Below, in pieces: positions 16,123-24,971 of a stretch of 64,000 nucleotides of DNA. Positions within the stretch are counted from its first letter, which is position 1. Every line of letters starts with the position of its first letter. The notes beneath the pieces are model-generated. The model saw only the letters and a program-made list of their open reading frames with translations, had not been told where the DNA came from and made no database searches. Origin of the DNA: Rhodonellum psychrophilum GCM71 = DSM 17998 (GTDB taxonomy: Bacteria > Bacteroidota > Bacteroidia > Cytophagales > Cyclobacteriaceae); the NCBI RefSeq assembly GCF_000381545.1, contig NZ_KB906673.1:186001-250000 (forward strand), written 5' to 3'. A program made the position numbers and the translations under genes.

Positions 16123-17817
16123 TCATTTTGCCTTTTTAGGAGTCCCATTTCTATTTTCAAGTTCTTTTTTCTTCATTTCCTCAAGATCTTCTCCCGTCAA
16201 TGTAGATTTCAATCCGCTGAAAATCAGTTTCCACCAATAGTTATAAATGGATTTATGGGGCTCTCGGAGATAATAAACCGTTCCTTTTTTCAAATCTCCC
16301 CTCTTGTTTGGGTTGTTGGATTTGATGACCACTTTATTGGCAAGAAAAGAGCCTATTTTTCTGAACACATTTTGATCTTTGCCAAAATCCTTGTTCAATA
16401 ATTCGAGTTCAAGGTCTTCATACCTGACGATCGCCTCACCACTGCCCTCGTAATCATTTGCGATAATGTTAAAATCCAACCGGTTGATCACCCCGGATTT
16501 CAAGCTGATTTTGGCCTCAGGCTCTATCATGTTGTTCAAGGTCCGCAATGGCATTTTTCCGAGAGTCCCCTTTAATTTGAAGGTGCCATTTTCACTTGCC
16601 AAATCGTAATCCATGCTTAAATCCACAGGGCCAATGTCCATCAGCTTGGCCTTTACATTCATGACCAATTGAGAATTTCCGGCCATCATTTCTTTGTGAT
16701 TGGAAATGTTCTTGATGTGCGCATTTAACTCCGTAAAAAATAGTGCTCCGGATTGGGGCGCATTGTTGTCCGCCCTCTCTTCTATTCTCAAATACCCATT
16801 CCTCAACAGTGTGTTTTTTATATGCAGTACTTGTTCAAGTTTGTTTAAACTCTCATGAAACATTGGGGGGCGTTTTGACAAGTCTTCGGATTTCCGCTTG
16901 TCCGTAAATACAGATAGTTTCAGATTTGAGGCGATCAACGAATCGATTTCAACCGTCCCATTTCTGAAATAAGAATTGAAATCCATTCCCCTGACCTTTA
17001 ATTTGGTGTCTCCAATCTCGATCCAACTCATTCTTTTGTCCTGCAATCCAGTATAGGTATATCTATCTAGCTTGTGTATAAGGGAGAAATTCCCGATTCC
17101 CAACGTGTTGTCTTCTGTATTGAAAGCCAGACTATCTACAATTACCATTTGACGGTATTCGTCAAAATGTAAATTTGCCTTTGAAATTGTTCCCTGGATC
17201 ATGTCTACGTCAAAAAGTGCTTCTTTATTTTGTATGTCTTCTTCTGTAAGCCTAAATCCTGAAGCAGCCACTGAAAGATCGAAAAGTTCAAGTCGCAGGG
17301 AATCAGAATAACTGTCCCTGTTTTCCACTGAGAGATGATTCAATCCAAAATGCTTGACACTGATGATTTTGTAGTCCCTGTGTGCTTTCCGATTGGGTTT
17401 GGATTCTGAAAAATGCATGGAATCCAATGCTGGAGAAAGGGTTTTGATGGTGATGTTGTCAATCGTGGCAGAATCAACAACGATAGAATTTTCCATCAGG
17501 AAATCCTTCCATCTAAACCCCGAGACCCTCACTTGTTTTGCGGAAAGTGTGACCTTGAGTTGGTTTTCGCTGATATTGTCTGCGGGGGTGATTTGGATGT
17601 CTTCCAGCTGTAAATAAGTACCTGAGTAATTGTAGTCCAATTTGATCTCACCGAAGGTAATTTCGTGATCCCCAAAACCACTGGTTCGTGTGATCATGTT
17701 GCTGACAATCCTGTCCGCATTCTCATTGAGGTAGAGGTTGACCAAAACCGGTAGACCTTTAAAAACAAGTAGGATCAAAAGGAGTAATGCAATTACCCAA
17801 ATTAAGAGTTTCTTCAT
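16123..17817 (-). CDS. AsmA-like/DUF748-type envelope protein
   Basis: 564 residues starting at the ATG at 17817, which places KKLLIWVIALLLLILLVF as an N-terminal membrane anchor; an in-frame ATG at 17871 would add 18 residues before it. The rest is repetitive beta-strand sequence with alternating hydrophobic residues, as in AsmA/TamB-like proteins that bridge the periplasm and are linked to lipid or outer-membrane homeostasis. The tail is Lys/Glu-rich. It lies 89 bases after the lytic transglycosylase on the same strand. Family assignment is by pattern, not by a specific motif. Confidence 0.6.
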   Translation of the reverse strand: MKKLLIWVIALLLLILLVFKGLPVLVNLYLNENADRIVSNMITRTSGFGDHEITFGEIKLDYNYSGTYLQLEDIQITPADNISENQLKVTLSAKQVRVSGFRWKDFLMENSIVVDSATIDNITIKTLSPALDSMHFSESKPNRKAHRDYKIISVKHFGLNHLSVENRDSYSDSLRLELFDLSVAASGFRLTEEDIQNKEALFDVDMIQGTISKANLHFDEYRQMVIVDSLAFNTEDNTLGIGNFSLIHKLDRYTYTGLQDKRMSWIEIGDTKLKVRGMDFNSYFRNGTVEIDSLIASNLKLSVFTDKRKSEDLSKRPPMFHESLNKLEQVLHIKNTLLRNGYLRIEERADNNAPQSGALFFTELNAHIKNISNHKEMMAGNSQLVMNVKAKLMDIGPVDLSMDYDLASENGTFKLKGTLGKMPLRTLNNMIEPEAKISLKSGVINRLDFNIIANDYEGSGEAIVRYEDLELELLNKDFGKDQNVFRKIGSFLANKVVIKSNNPNKRGDLKKGTVYYLREPHKSIYNYWWKLIFSGLKSTLTGEDLEEMKKKELENRNGTPKKAK

Positions 17818-17906
17818 GAAGTCACCGGTGAAAATAGGTTTAAATGAAGGATAATTTAACCAAATTCCCAAATATGGGAGTACCTAAAATCAAAAGACAG
17901 AAGATG

Positions 17907-18854
17907 TCAATTCACGGGGATTTTTAAGATGTATTCTTTTCCATTTGCCACAGTCAATTTTGATGACCTTAACCATGGATTGTGGATTTTCAATTCTTTG
18001 TAATTTGTATTGTGACGAAGTGCCCAATCCGCCAAATTTGGAATGGATTGGGTCACTTTAAGTTCACGGAAATTCGGGAGTCTATAGAGATCATTTTCAA
18101 CGAGCTGAAAACCATATTTTCTAGGGTGTTCAAAAATTTCTTTAAAGGCAAGGATTCTAAAGAGGTATCGGCTGGTTTCTTCATTCAGTAAAAGGTCATA
18201 ATAACTGGTCATTTTTTGCGCCGCCTTTCTTTTTCCCAAGCCGGACATTCCCATATTGTAACTAGCCGCTACGGATGTCCAATTCCCAAATCTCCCATAG
18301 GAAGCCTTGAGGTAGCGTGTTGCCGCCAAGGTGGATTTTTCCAAATGATACCGCTCATCCACATCATCATTGACCTCCAATTTGTTTTCCTTTGCAGTCT
18401 CTGGCATAAATTGCCAAAATCCTCTTGCACCAGCAGGTGAGGCAACGTTCAAAAGTCCAGATTCAACCATGGCCAAATATTTGAAGTCTTCCGGAATGCC
18501 ATTTTGGAGTAGGATTTCTTCTATGATTGGAAGGAATTTATTGGCCCTTTTCATCAAAAGGATCATGTTTGATTGCCAGTAGGCATTGACATATATTTCC
18601 CTTTCAAATCTCTCTCTTACGTCCGGAAGATCCATTGGAACCTTTTCACCAGAAAACGAGATTTTTTCGGGGATTGCAAAAATCCTTGCATGTGCTTCTG
18701 GTATAAGGATTTTCATTTCCTCTCCCGAAGATTGGTGGATGATCACCTCATTGTAATCCACACTTGACTTTTCTTTGGAATTGTGCAGGTGAAAAGCAAC
18801 TCCAAACAAAATGGCAACCAAAGTATATATAATGTAAAGATGGTAGTTTTTCAA
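17907..18854 (-). CDS. membrane-anchored lytic transglycosylase (MltD-like)
   Basis: 315 residues: N-terminal signal anchor (about 5-24), then an SLT domain with catalytic Glu131 in LAMVESGL, followed by ASPAGARGFWQFMPETA and SYNMG. It cleaves the glycan strands of peptidoglycan. The last 50 residues (ADWALRHNTNYKEL through KEYILKIPVN) look like a degenerate LysM-type wall-binding unit. It starts two bases after the stop of the LOG-family gene, so the two are co-transcribed. Confidence 0.88.
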   Translation of the reverse strand: MKNYHLYIIYTLVAILFGVAFHLHNSKEKSSVDYNEVIIHQSSGEEMKILIPEAHARIFAIPEKISFSGEKVPMDLPDVRERFEREIYVNAYWQSNMILLMKRANKFLPIIEEILLQNGIPEDFKYLAMVESGLLNVASPAGARGFWQFMPETAKENKLEVNDDVDERYHLEKSTLAATRYLKASYGRFGNWTSVAASYNMGMSGLGKRKAAQKMTSYYDLLLNEETSRYLFRILAFKEIFEHPRKYGFQLVENDLYRLPNFRELKVTQSIPNLADWALRHNTNYKELKIHNPWLRSSKLTVANGKEYILKIPVN

Positions 18855-18856
18855 GT

Positions 18857-19591
18857 TTAGAAATTTGGGGAAAGGAGGTACTTGCTGTAGAAATCATCGA
18901 TTACCTTTACGGCTTCTGATGGTTCATCTACGAGAGAAAAGAGGAAAAGATCTTCGGCGTTTACATTTTTGTGCTGATCCAGCATGGTGTTTTTTATCCA
19001 ATCGATCAATCCCTGCCAATATTCCCTGCCAACCAACACGATCGGGAATTTTCCGATTTTATTGGTTTGGATCAAGGTCAAAGCTTCAAAAAGCTCATCC
19101 AAAGTCCCAAAACCCCCTGGCAGTACCACGAAGCCCTGTGCATATTTCGTGAACATGACCTTTCTGACAAAGAAATAATCGAATGTAATCAGTTTGTCCT
19201 GATCGATATAGATGTTATTGAACTGTTCAAAAGGGAGTACAATATTGAGGCCCACGGATTTACCGTTTTGGGAATGTGCACCTTTGTTTCCAGCTTCCAT
19301 GATTCCGGGACCACCACCGGTGATTACGCCATATCCATGTCTTACCAGTTTGGCTGCGATTTCCTCAGCCATGAGATAAAATTTATTCTCTCTGGGCGTC
19401 CTTGCCGATCCAAAGATTGAAACACAGGGTCCGATTTTCGACAATTTTTCAAAACCCTCCACAAACTCAGACATAACCTTAAATATTACCCAGGAATCGG
19501 CACTTTTTATTTCACTCCAATCCCGTTCCTTGAACGCCTGTAATATTTTCTCTTCTTGTCTTTTTTCAAAATCCTCTAATTGCTCATTCAT
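18857..19591 (-). CDS. LOG-family protein (TIGR00730 Rossmann fold)
   Basis: 244-residue member of the LOG/lysine-decarboxylase-like family, nucleoside 5'-monophosphate phosphoribohydrolases that release cytokinin-type bases. Signature motifs are GGGPGIMEA at 92-100 and PGGFGTLDE at 158-166, both intact, including the conserved Arg143/Lys144 region. A 45-residue N-terminal extension rich in charged residues precedes the domain. It heads a leftward operon with the lytic transglycosylase (2-base gap). Confidence 0.88.
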   Translation of the reverse strand: MNEQLEDFEKRQEEKILQAFKERDWSEIKSADSWVIFKVMSEFVEGFEKLSKIGPCVSIFGSARTPRENKFYLMAEEIAAKLVRHGYGVITGGGPGIMEAGNKGAHSQNGKSVGLNIVLPFEQFNNIYIDQDKLITFDYFFVRKVMFTKYAQGFVVLPGGFGTLDELFEALTLIQTNKIGKFPIVLVGREYWQGLIDWIKNTMLDQHKNVNAEDLFLFSLVDEPSEAVKVIDDFYSKYLLSPNF

Positions 19592-19792
19592 AATATCACG
19601 TTTTTTGTAAAAAGTACAGTATATGATTGCTTAAATAGTGATGTATTCAGGCAATCAAAGTTAGGTTTTTCCATTTCAATTGGGCAAGAACGGTTTTAAA
19701 TAATATATAAAAAGATAAAAAAAATGCATTGTGACCAGGATGTTGTTTTGTATGCGAAAGTGTCTACCTTCGCTGACTTTTAAATAGGACAA

Positions 19793-20401
19793 ATGAATTT
19801 ACAGGATAAGGCTCTGGGGGTCAGGCAAGTGTTTGACGAATTGGGGATGGAGATAAAGTCTTATTTGGATGAAAGCCAGTTGACCTGTTTCTCAGGCTGT
19901 GGCCTCTGTTGTTCCAACCCAAAGGTGAATGCCTCTGTCATTGAATTTTTACCCTTGGCGTTCAAATTGTTTGAAGAAGGAAAGGCGGAAAGTGTTTTGG
20001 AAAAGCTGGAAACACTGGATGATGATGCTTGTGTCCTCTATAAAAAAACCAGTGAAGATGGTCATGCCGGATTTTGTTCTGATTATCAAAACAGGGGTTT
20101 GATCTGCCGACTATTTGGAACATCTTCCCGAAAAAACAAATACAACGAAAATGAATTGCTGGTATGCAACAAGATAAAAGTTGGCAAGCCGGAGTTGTTC
20201 AATGAGGTGTCTTTAGCGATTAAAAAGGATATGCAAGTTCCTTCCAGCGCAAACAATTACTCAAAACTATCGAACCTTGATTTTGATTTGACATCGGCTC
20301 AGTTTACGGTCAATATTGCCATTAAAAATGCCCTGGAAGCGGTTTTGAGATTTGAGTTTTATGAGCGGAATCAAGAGCCTGAAATCCCCGAAAATTTTTG
20401 A
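19793..20401 (+). CDS. YkgJ-family cysteine-cluster protein
   Basis: 202 residues with a CxxxCxxCC cluster (Cys32, Cys36, Cys39, Cys40), then a Cys near 75 (CVLYK), the FCSDYQNRGLICRLFG segment near 94-110 and a Cys in LVCNK. This is the YkgJ/CxxCxxCC pattern, thought to bind zinc or an Fe-S cluster; biochemical role unknown. It is divergent from the LOG-family gene and is followed 66 bases later by the holin-like gene. Confidence 0.82.
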   Translation: MNLQDKALGVRQVFDELGMEIKSYLDESQLTCFSGCGLCCSNPKVNASVIEFLPLAFKLFEEGKAESVLEKLETLDDDACVLYKKTSEDGHAGFCSDYQNRGLICRLFGTSSRKNKYNENELLVCNKIKVGKPELFNEVSLAIKKDMQVPSSANNYSKLSNLDFDLTSAQFTVNIAIKNALEAVLRFEFYERNQEPEIPENF

Positions 20402-20467
20402 ACCCGGGTTTTTGCCGTATATTGTGATTATTTTCAACTAATTTTTGGCACAATAAAAGCGAGGTTT

Positions 20468-20809
20468 ATGTTAAACGTTTCTGAAATAGTACAAACAATA
20501 AAAAAGCTTATTGAAGTCCGGTTCAATATCATTCGGGATGAGGTTCAGGATCAATTTTCTTCCATTCTCACCAGAATATTGATCCTGGTAAGTATGGCAA
20601 TGGTTTCGTTATTGGTGTTGCTGTTTTTAAGTATTTCACTCGCTTTTTATATCAGTGAATTGACCTATTCGACCTATAAAGGATTTTTTTACGTTGGCAT
20701 TATTTATTTGTTGGTTTTGTTTTTGCTATATCTGGTTAGAAATTCGAGAAGAATGAAAGGTTCACTTCAGGAAAATCTTAGGGAGTTTATTTTTAAAATG
20801 AAAAAATAA
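20468..20809 (+). CDS. holin-superfamily-like membrane protein
   Basis: 113 residues with two strong transmembrane segments (about 38-60 and 72-95) between a charged amphipathic N-terminus and a Lys-rich C-terminus. The layout resembles the Holin-X/DUF1469 family, chromosomal membrane proteins named for phage holins but usually found next to YtxH- or DUF883-type proteins. The stop shares a base with the start of the next gene, which fits that pairing. No phage genes are nearby. Confidence 0.65.
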   Translation: MLNVSEIVQTIKKLIEVRFNIIRDEVQDQFSSILTRILILVSMAMVSLLVLLFLSISLAFYISELTYSTYKGFFYVGIIYLLVLFLLYLVRNSRRMKGSLQENLREFIFKMKK

Positions 20810-21195
20810 TGGATATGATGGATGACATGAAAAGAAAGGCGGAAGAACTGGAACAAACACTGGAGATGCAGTTGAATCTTGTCAAAAGTGAATCGGGTGA
20901 CTGGTTCAAGGTTGGTGGAGCGGTTCTGATCGGTGGATTGGTTTCTTATGCGCTTGTGCGCATGGTTCAGAAAAAGAAAACCAGGAAGACGGTCAAAGTA
21001 TTGAGGGCTTTGGAAAAAGAAGGATTACTGGATGATGACATTAAAAACAAACTTACCCATAACAGCCGTTCCGGTTTTTTAAGCCGATTTGGCCCTTTGT
21101 TATTGCCTATTATTTTGGCGTATGGAAAGGATATGTTGATGAATAGCTTGGAGAAATCCAAATTGGAGGAAATTGATGAGGCCACGCAAAATTGA
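20809..21195 (+). CDS. small membrane-associated protein (YtxH/DUF883-like layout)
   Basis: 128 residues. An amphipathic Met/Glu-rich start is followed by one transmembrane segment (VGGAVLIGGLVSYALVRMV near 36-54), a basic KKKTRKTVK stretch, and a second hydrophobic stretch near 95-107. The layout matches proteins paired with Holin-X-like genes and thought to act at the envelope under stress. Coupled at both ends: it shares one base with the preceding gene and overlaps GGGP synthase by 20 bases. Specific function unknown. Confidence 0.6.
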   Translation: MDMMDDMKRKAEELEQTLEMQLNLVKSESGDWFKVGGAVLIGGLVSYALVRMVQKKKTRKTVKVLRALEKEGLLDDDIKNKLTHNSRSGFLSRFGPLLLPIILAYGKDMLMNSLEKSKLEEIDEATQN

Positions 21196-21949
21196 AGAAA
21201 GGCTGAAAGGTCTCAATTCTTCAGGTAAAAAAGCAGTGGCTTGGTTGATTGATCCTGACAAGGTCAAATCCACAGAATCATTGAAAAACCAAATCAAGGA
21301 GGCTATTCGGCTCGACCTTGATTTTTTTTTCGTGGGAGGGAGTCTAATCCAGGAAAATTCTATTGATTCGATCGTGGGTCTTATCAAGTCCCTCACCACC
21401 GAGATTCCTGTTGTGATTTTTCCTGGGAATGTCATTCAGTTTTCAGAAAAAGCTGACGGTCTTTTATTTCTATCATTGATATCGGGGAGAAATCCGGAAT
21501 TTCTGATTGGTCAGCACGTCACAATAGCTCCCTTGCTGATGAAAACAAAGGTTGAAATTTTGCCAACCGGATATTTGCTCATTGATAGTGGTGCGCCGAC
21601 AAGCGTACAGTACATCAGCCAAACCATCCCCTTGCCCAACACCAAGCCAGACCTAAGTGTTGCCACCGCTTTTGCGGGTCATCTCTTGGGGCTTCAATAT
21701 TTTTATGTCGATGCAGGGAGTGGGGCAAAAAATCCAGTCTCTTCCAAAATCATCCATGCCCTTAAAAAACACATTCCTGCGCCACTTATCGTGGGTGGAG
21801 GACTGAATAGTCTTCCCAAAGTGAAAGAAGCGTTCACATCGGGAGCGGACTTGGTGGTTATTGGAAACGGGGCAGAAAAAAACCCCGGCTTTTTGACCGA
21901 GGTTTTGGAATATATAGCGGTATTTAACTTATCCCTGAACGTTAATTAG
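21176..21949 (+). CDS. geranylgeranylglyceryl/heptaprenylglyceryl phosphate synthase
   Basis: 257-residue TIM-barrel prenyltransferase of the GGGPS/PcrB family, joining a polyprenyl diphosphate to sn-glycerol-1-phosphate by an ether bond. Motifs: WLIDPDK near 23-29, FFVGGSL near 48, VIFPGN near 82, PTGYLLIDSG near 126, YVDAGSGA near 177 and the phosphate-binding VGGGLNS and VIGNGAEK loops. Bacteroidota homologues are active in vitro on prenyl chains; the lipid they make is poorly understood. ATG at 21176 is used; a TTG one codon earlier is less likely. Its last 21 bases overlap the convergent AraC gene. Confidence 0.9.
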   Translation: MRPRKIEERLKGLNSSGKKAVAWLIDPDKVKSTESLKNQIKEAIRLDLDFFFVGGSLIQENSIDSIVGLIKSLTTEIPVVIFPGNVIQFSEKADGLLFLSLISGRNPEFLIGQHVTIAPLLMKTKVEILPTGYLLIDSGAPTSVQYISQTIPLPNTKPDLSVATAFAGHLLGLQYFYVDAGSGAKNPVSSKIIHALKKHIPAPLIVGGGLNSLPKVKEAFTSGADLVVIGNGAEKNPGFLTEVLEYIAVFNLSLNVN

Positions 21950-22861
21950 GGATTCTCTTCTTCTCATTTTACCTGCAGGCAAACCGTACATCATTTTGAA
22001 TCTTCGGCAGAAATAGGCAGTGTCCTTATAGCCGACTTCCTTGCCGATATCCCGGATACTTTTCTTGGAAGTTCTGAGTAATTCTACAGCAGCCTCCATT
22101 CTCTGGTATTCTATATAATCCTGTGGATTGATGCCGGTAAGCATTTTGAAATATTGGCCCACATAGTCCTCGGAAACATTCGCTACCAAGGCCAAAACCT
22201 TGTTTGAAAGATCTCCACCGATGTTCTTTTTGATATAGGTGAACATGTCTATTAGTCGGGGATCCTTGAAATAGGTGCTGTTTGTGGACAATTCCTCAAC
22301 GAACAACCTGTTTTTCAGAATGTGTCTCACAATCTCCACCACCAATAACTCGGTATGAAGCTTGATTACCCTTTCTTTTCCAGGCGTATTTTGTTCGGAT
22401 TCTTTGACGATGTCTTCTACGATAGAAGCAATTTTGTCATTGAATCTGATTACAAAAGGAGGGATTCCGAGTGAATTGAAGAAATTGACTACATCAAAAA
22501 CCTTCGCTTCGAAGGTGACCAATGTGATACAATCCTCCTCAAGATTTTTTATCTCTTTGAAACTTACCGTCTGAAGATATTTTCTTTTATTGTCAAGGAA
22601 GTTTTCGTTGTTGATTTCATTTTTCTTGGTTGCTGAACCAAAAGAAATGCTGCTCGATCTGCCAGCGGGAATAAAAAGGATCTCGCCTTCGTTAACTCCT
22701 TCTTGGTCATCCGAGAACTTCAATGAACCTTTGTGCAAAAGGATGGCAGTATTTTCTATATCTTGGTAGTCAGTAACAAAAACAGGTTTTTCAATTTTGT
22801 AATTATTCCCTTTTACAAAGCGAACACCTACAGATTCTATGACTTTATTGTAATATTCCAT
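21929..22861 (-). CDS. AraC-family transcriptional regulator
   Basis: 310 residues. The N-terminal 190 residues look like a cupin-type ligand-binding region (TAILLHKGSLKFSDD, GEILFIPAGRSSSI). The C-terminal two-HTH AraC domain spans about 205-305: LSNKVLALVANVSEDYVGQYF is the first helix-turn-helix and SIRDIGKEVGYKDTAYFCRRF the second, ending in GLPAGKMRRR. The ATG at 22861 is preferred to one 17 codons upstream. Targets unknown; a 16-bp palindrome upstream is a candidate autoregulatory site. Confidence 0.88.
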   Translation of the reverse strand: MEYYNKVIESVGVRFVKGNNYKIEKPVFVTDYQDIENTAILLHKGSLKFSDDQEGVNEGEILFIPAGRSSSISFGSATKKNEINNENFLDNKRKYLQTVSFKEIKNLEEDCITLVTFEAKVFDVVNFFNSLGIPPFVIRFNDKIASIVEDIVKESEQNTPGKERVIKLHTELLVVEIVRHILKNRLFVEELSTNSTYFKDPRLIDMFTYIKKNIGGDLSNKVLALVANVSEDYVGQYFKMLTGINPQDYIEYQRMEAAVELLRTSKKSIRDIGKEVGYKDTAYFCRRFKMMYGLPAGKMRRRESLINVQG

Positions 22862-22923
22862 GACGAAATTCTGCTTATATTTTTTGTAAAAATATAATAT
22901 TTTTTGAAACACGCATGCAATAA

Positions 22924-22939
22924 TTCAATATATATTGAA
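22924..22939. promoter_or_regulatory. 16-bp perfect palindrome upstream of AraC gene
   Basis: TTCAATATATATTGAA, a perfect inverted repeat 63 bases upstream of the AraC start in a very AT-rich gap. AT-rich DNA gives such palindromes by chance, so operator function is only a possibility. Confidence 0.25.
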
Positions 22940-23000
22940 AAATAAATAAATATGGGTATAAAATCTAAAATAAATGTCTCTTTTGCCAATGAAAATACGA

Positions 23001-24140
23001 TTAGCTTAAAATACCTCTCGATATGACTATTTTTTGAATTTCGCTGGTTCCTTCATAAATCTGTGTAATTTTTGCATCTCTCATCAGGCGTTCTACATGG
23101 TATTCTTTGACATATCCATAACCTCCATGTACTTGAATCGCTTCAATTGTCACGTCCATTGCTACTTTTGAGGCATAGAGTTTTGCCATTGCACTTGCTT
23201 GAGAAAATTCTTTTCCTTGGTCTTTTAGCCACGCAGCTTTCAAAACCAACAGTCGGGCAGCTTCGATTTCAGTGGCCATATCTGCCAGTTTGAACTGAAT
23301 CGCCTGGTGCTGACAGATGGGTTTGCCAAAAGTTTTTCTTTCTTTGGAATAGGCCAAGGCCAACTCATAGGCTCCGGCAGCAATGCCCAAGGCTTGGGCT
23401 GCAATTCCCAAACGGCCACCATTCAGGGTCTCCATCGCAAGGCGAAAACCAAAACCTTCCTCCCCAATCCTATTTTCCACAGGAATCTTTACATCGGTAA
23501 ACATTAGGGAATGTGTATCAGAACCCCTTATTCCAAGCTTATCTTCTTTTTTACCGACCACAAAACCTTCCCAATCCTTTTCGACGATAAAGGCTGAAAT
23601 CCCTTTATGTCCCTTTAAAGGATCTGTTTGGGCGATTATGATATACACACTGGCGGTATTTCCATTGGTGATCCAATTTTTGGTCCCATTGAGGAGATAA
23701 TGATCCCCGTTGCGTTCGGCTGTGGTTTTCTGGGAAGTCGCATCTGATCCCGCTTCTGGTTCTGAAAGACAAAAGGCTCCAATGATTTCGCCTTTGGCCA
23801 ATCTTTTTAGGTATTTTTCTTTTTGTTCTTCATTGCCGTATTTCTCCAAACCCCAGCAAACCAAGGAATTGTTTACAGACATGGCAACTGAGGCCGAAGC
23901 ATCGATTTTGGAAATTTCCTCCATAGCCAATACGTAGGAAATGGTGTCCATTCCACCACCGTTGTATTTAGGATCCACCATCATGCCCATAAAGCCAAGG
24001 GCTCCCATCTCCTTGATCTGCGCGTGTGGAAAAGTGGCATGGGTATCCCTTTCAATGACACCTGGTAAAAGTTCTGTTTGGGCAAATTCCCTAGCGGCAT
24101 CCCTTACTGCAAGATGCTCCTCCGTGTATTCGAAATTCAT
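23001..24140 (-). CDS. acyl-CoA dehydrogenase (short-chain/butyryl-CoA type)
   Basis: 379 residues, full length for the family. FAD- and substrate-binding signatures are intact: AFCLSEPEAGSDA near 121-133, NGTKNWITNG near 152, GIRGSDTHSLMFTDV near 205, and the C-terminal QVHGGYGYVKEYHVERLMRDAK with QIYEGTSEIQ carrying the catalytic Glu. It oxidises acyl-CoA to enoyl-CoA in fatty-acid or branched-chain amino-acid breakdown and passes electrons to ETF. It is a single gene on the minus strand with its own leader, upstream of AraC. Confidence 0.93.
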   Translation of the reverse strand: MNFEYTEEHLAVRDAAREFAQTELLPGVIERDTHATFPHAQIKEMGALGFMGMMVDPKYNGGGMDTISYVLAMEEISKIDASASVAMSVNNSLVCWGLEKYGNEEQKEKYLKRLAKGEIIGAFCLSEPEAGSDATSQKTTAERNGDHYLLNGTKNWITNGNTASVYIIIAQTDPLKGHKGISAFIVEKDWEGFVVGKKEDKLGIRGSDTHSLMFTDVKIPVENRIGEEGFGFRLAMETLNGGRLGIAAQALGIAAGAYELALAYSKERKTFGKPICQHQAIQFKLADMATEIEAARLLVLKAAWLKDQGKEFSQASAMAKLYASKVAMDVTIEAIQVHGGYGYVKEYHVERLMRDAKITQIYEGTSEIQKIVISRGILS

Positions 24141-24183
24141 ATGAATATTTGGGTTTTATTGAATGATTGCAGGAATATAGCTG

Positions 24184-24216
24184 AAAAAAACAAAAGGGAC
24201 AATTTCTTGCCCCTTT
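24184..24216 (-). terminator. terminator after yugP-like gene
   Basis: On the minus strand AAAGGG and CCCTTT (24216-24211 and 24198-24193) form a short stem followed by TGTTTTTTT. It ends the panC-panD-flippase-YugP operon before the acyl-CoA dehydrogenase. Confidence 0.55.
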
Positions 24217-24250
24217 ATTGTAAACTCATTTCACTGATTTCAGTTTCCGA

Positions 24251-24937
24251 TTAATCTCTGTTTCCAAAGAACACAAAGATATAGTAAGCCAATGTGGCCA
24301 AAGAAGCCAATGCTGCAACTACATAAGTCATGGCAGCCCATTTGAGTGCATCTTTTGACATGGCGTATTCAGCAGTGGTAACCACGTTTCTTTCCTTCAC
24401 CCAAGCCAAGGCCCTGTTACTGGCATCAAATTCCACCGGTAAAGTGATCAAGGTAAAGAGTGTCATGATTCCATAAGAACCGACAACAATGGTTCCTATA
24501 AATTCATAAGGCAAGCCGATCAGGTATCCTCCCAAAAGAGATGCGATCAAGACGATGTTTAGAATCTTGCTGCTGGCGTTTTGAATAGGCACCATGGCAG
24601 ATCTCATTTTCAGCCAAGTGTAAGAAGTCGCATGCTGTACTGCGTGACCACACTCATGTGCTGAAACGGCGGTTGAAGCAGCATTTCTTCCATAATATAC
24701 ATCTGGGCTTAAATTCACCGTTCTATTCATCGGATTGTAGTGGTCGCTCAATTGGCCCTCCACACAATTTACCTTTACGTCATGGATATTATTATCCGCC
24801 AACATCAATTCGGCAATCTCCTTTCCGGAAAGATTGGCCTTCAATGAGGTTTGAGAATATTTTTTGAACTTGCTTTTAAGCCTTCGGCTGACGACAAATC
24901 CAAGAATTGCAAAGACAACGACAATGAGTATGATCAT
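24251..24937 (-). CDS. YugP-family zinc metallopeptidase
   Basis: 228 residues. Starts with a transmembrane segment (2-18), then the zinc motif HECGH at 94-98 in STAVSAHECGHAVQHA, and three further hydrophobic segments (about 115-145, 150-170, 205-225). This is the neutral zinc metallopeptidase family of B. subtilis YugP; its substrates are unknown. Final gene of the panC-panD-flippase operon (34 bases after the flippase-like gene). Confidence 0.87.
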   Translation of the reverse strand: MIILIVVVFAILGFVVSRRLKSKFKKYSQTSLKANLSGKEIAELMLADNNIHDVKVNCVEGQLSDHYNPMNRTVNLSPDVYYGRNAASTAVSAHECGHAVQHATSYTWLKMRSAMVPIQNASSKILNIVLIASLLGGYLIGLPYEFIGTIVVGSYGIMTLFTLITLPVEFDASNRALAWVKERNVVTTAEYAMSKDALKWAAMTYVVAALASLATLAYYIFVFFGNRD

Positions 24938-24971
24938 AGTTTTATTTTTTTATTGCTTTCTGAATACGAAG

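Noticed and set aside
20468-20809. Prophage remnant suggested by a holin-like protein
   Set aside because: No lysis, portal, capsid or integrase genes nearby; chromosomal Holin-X-like proteins are common.
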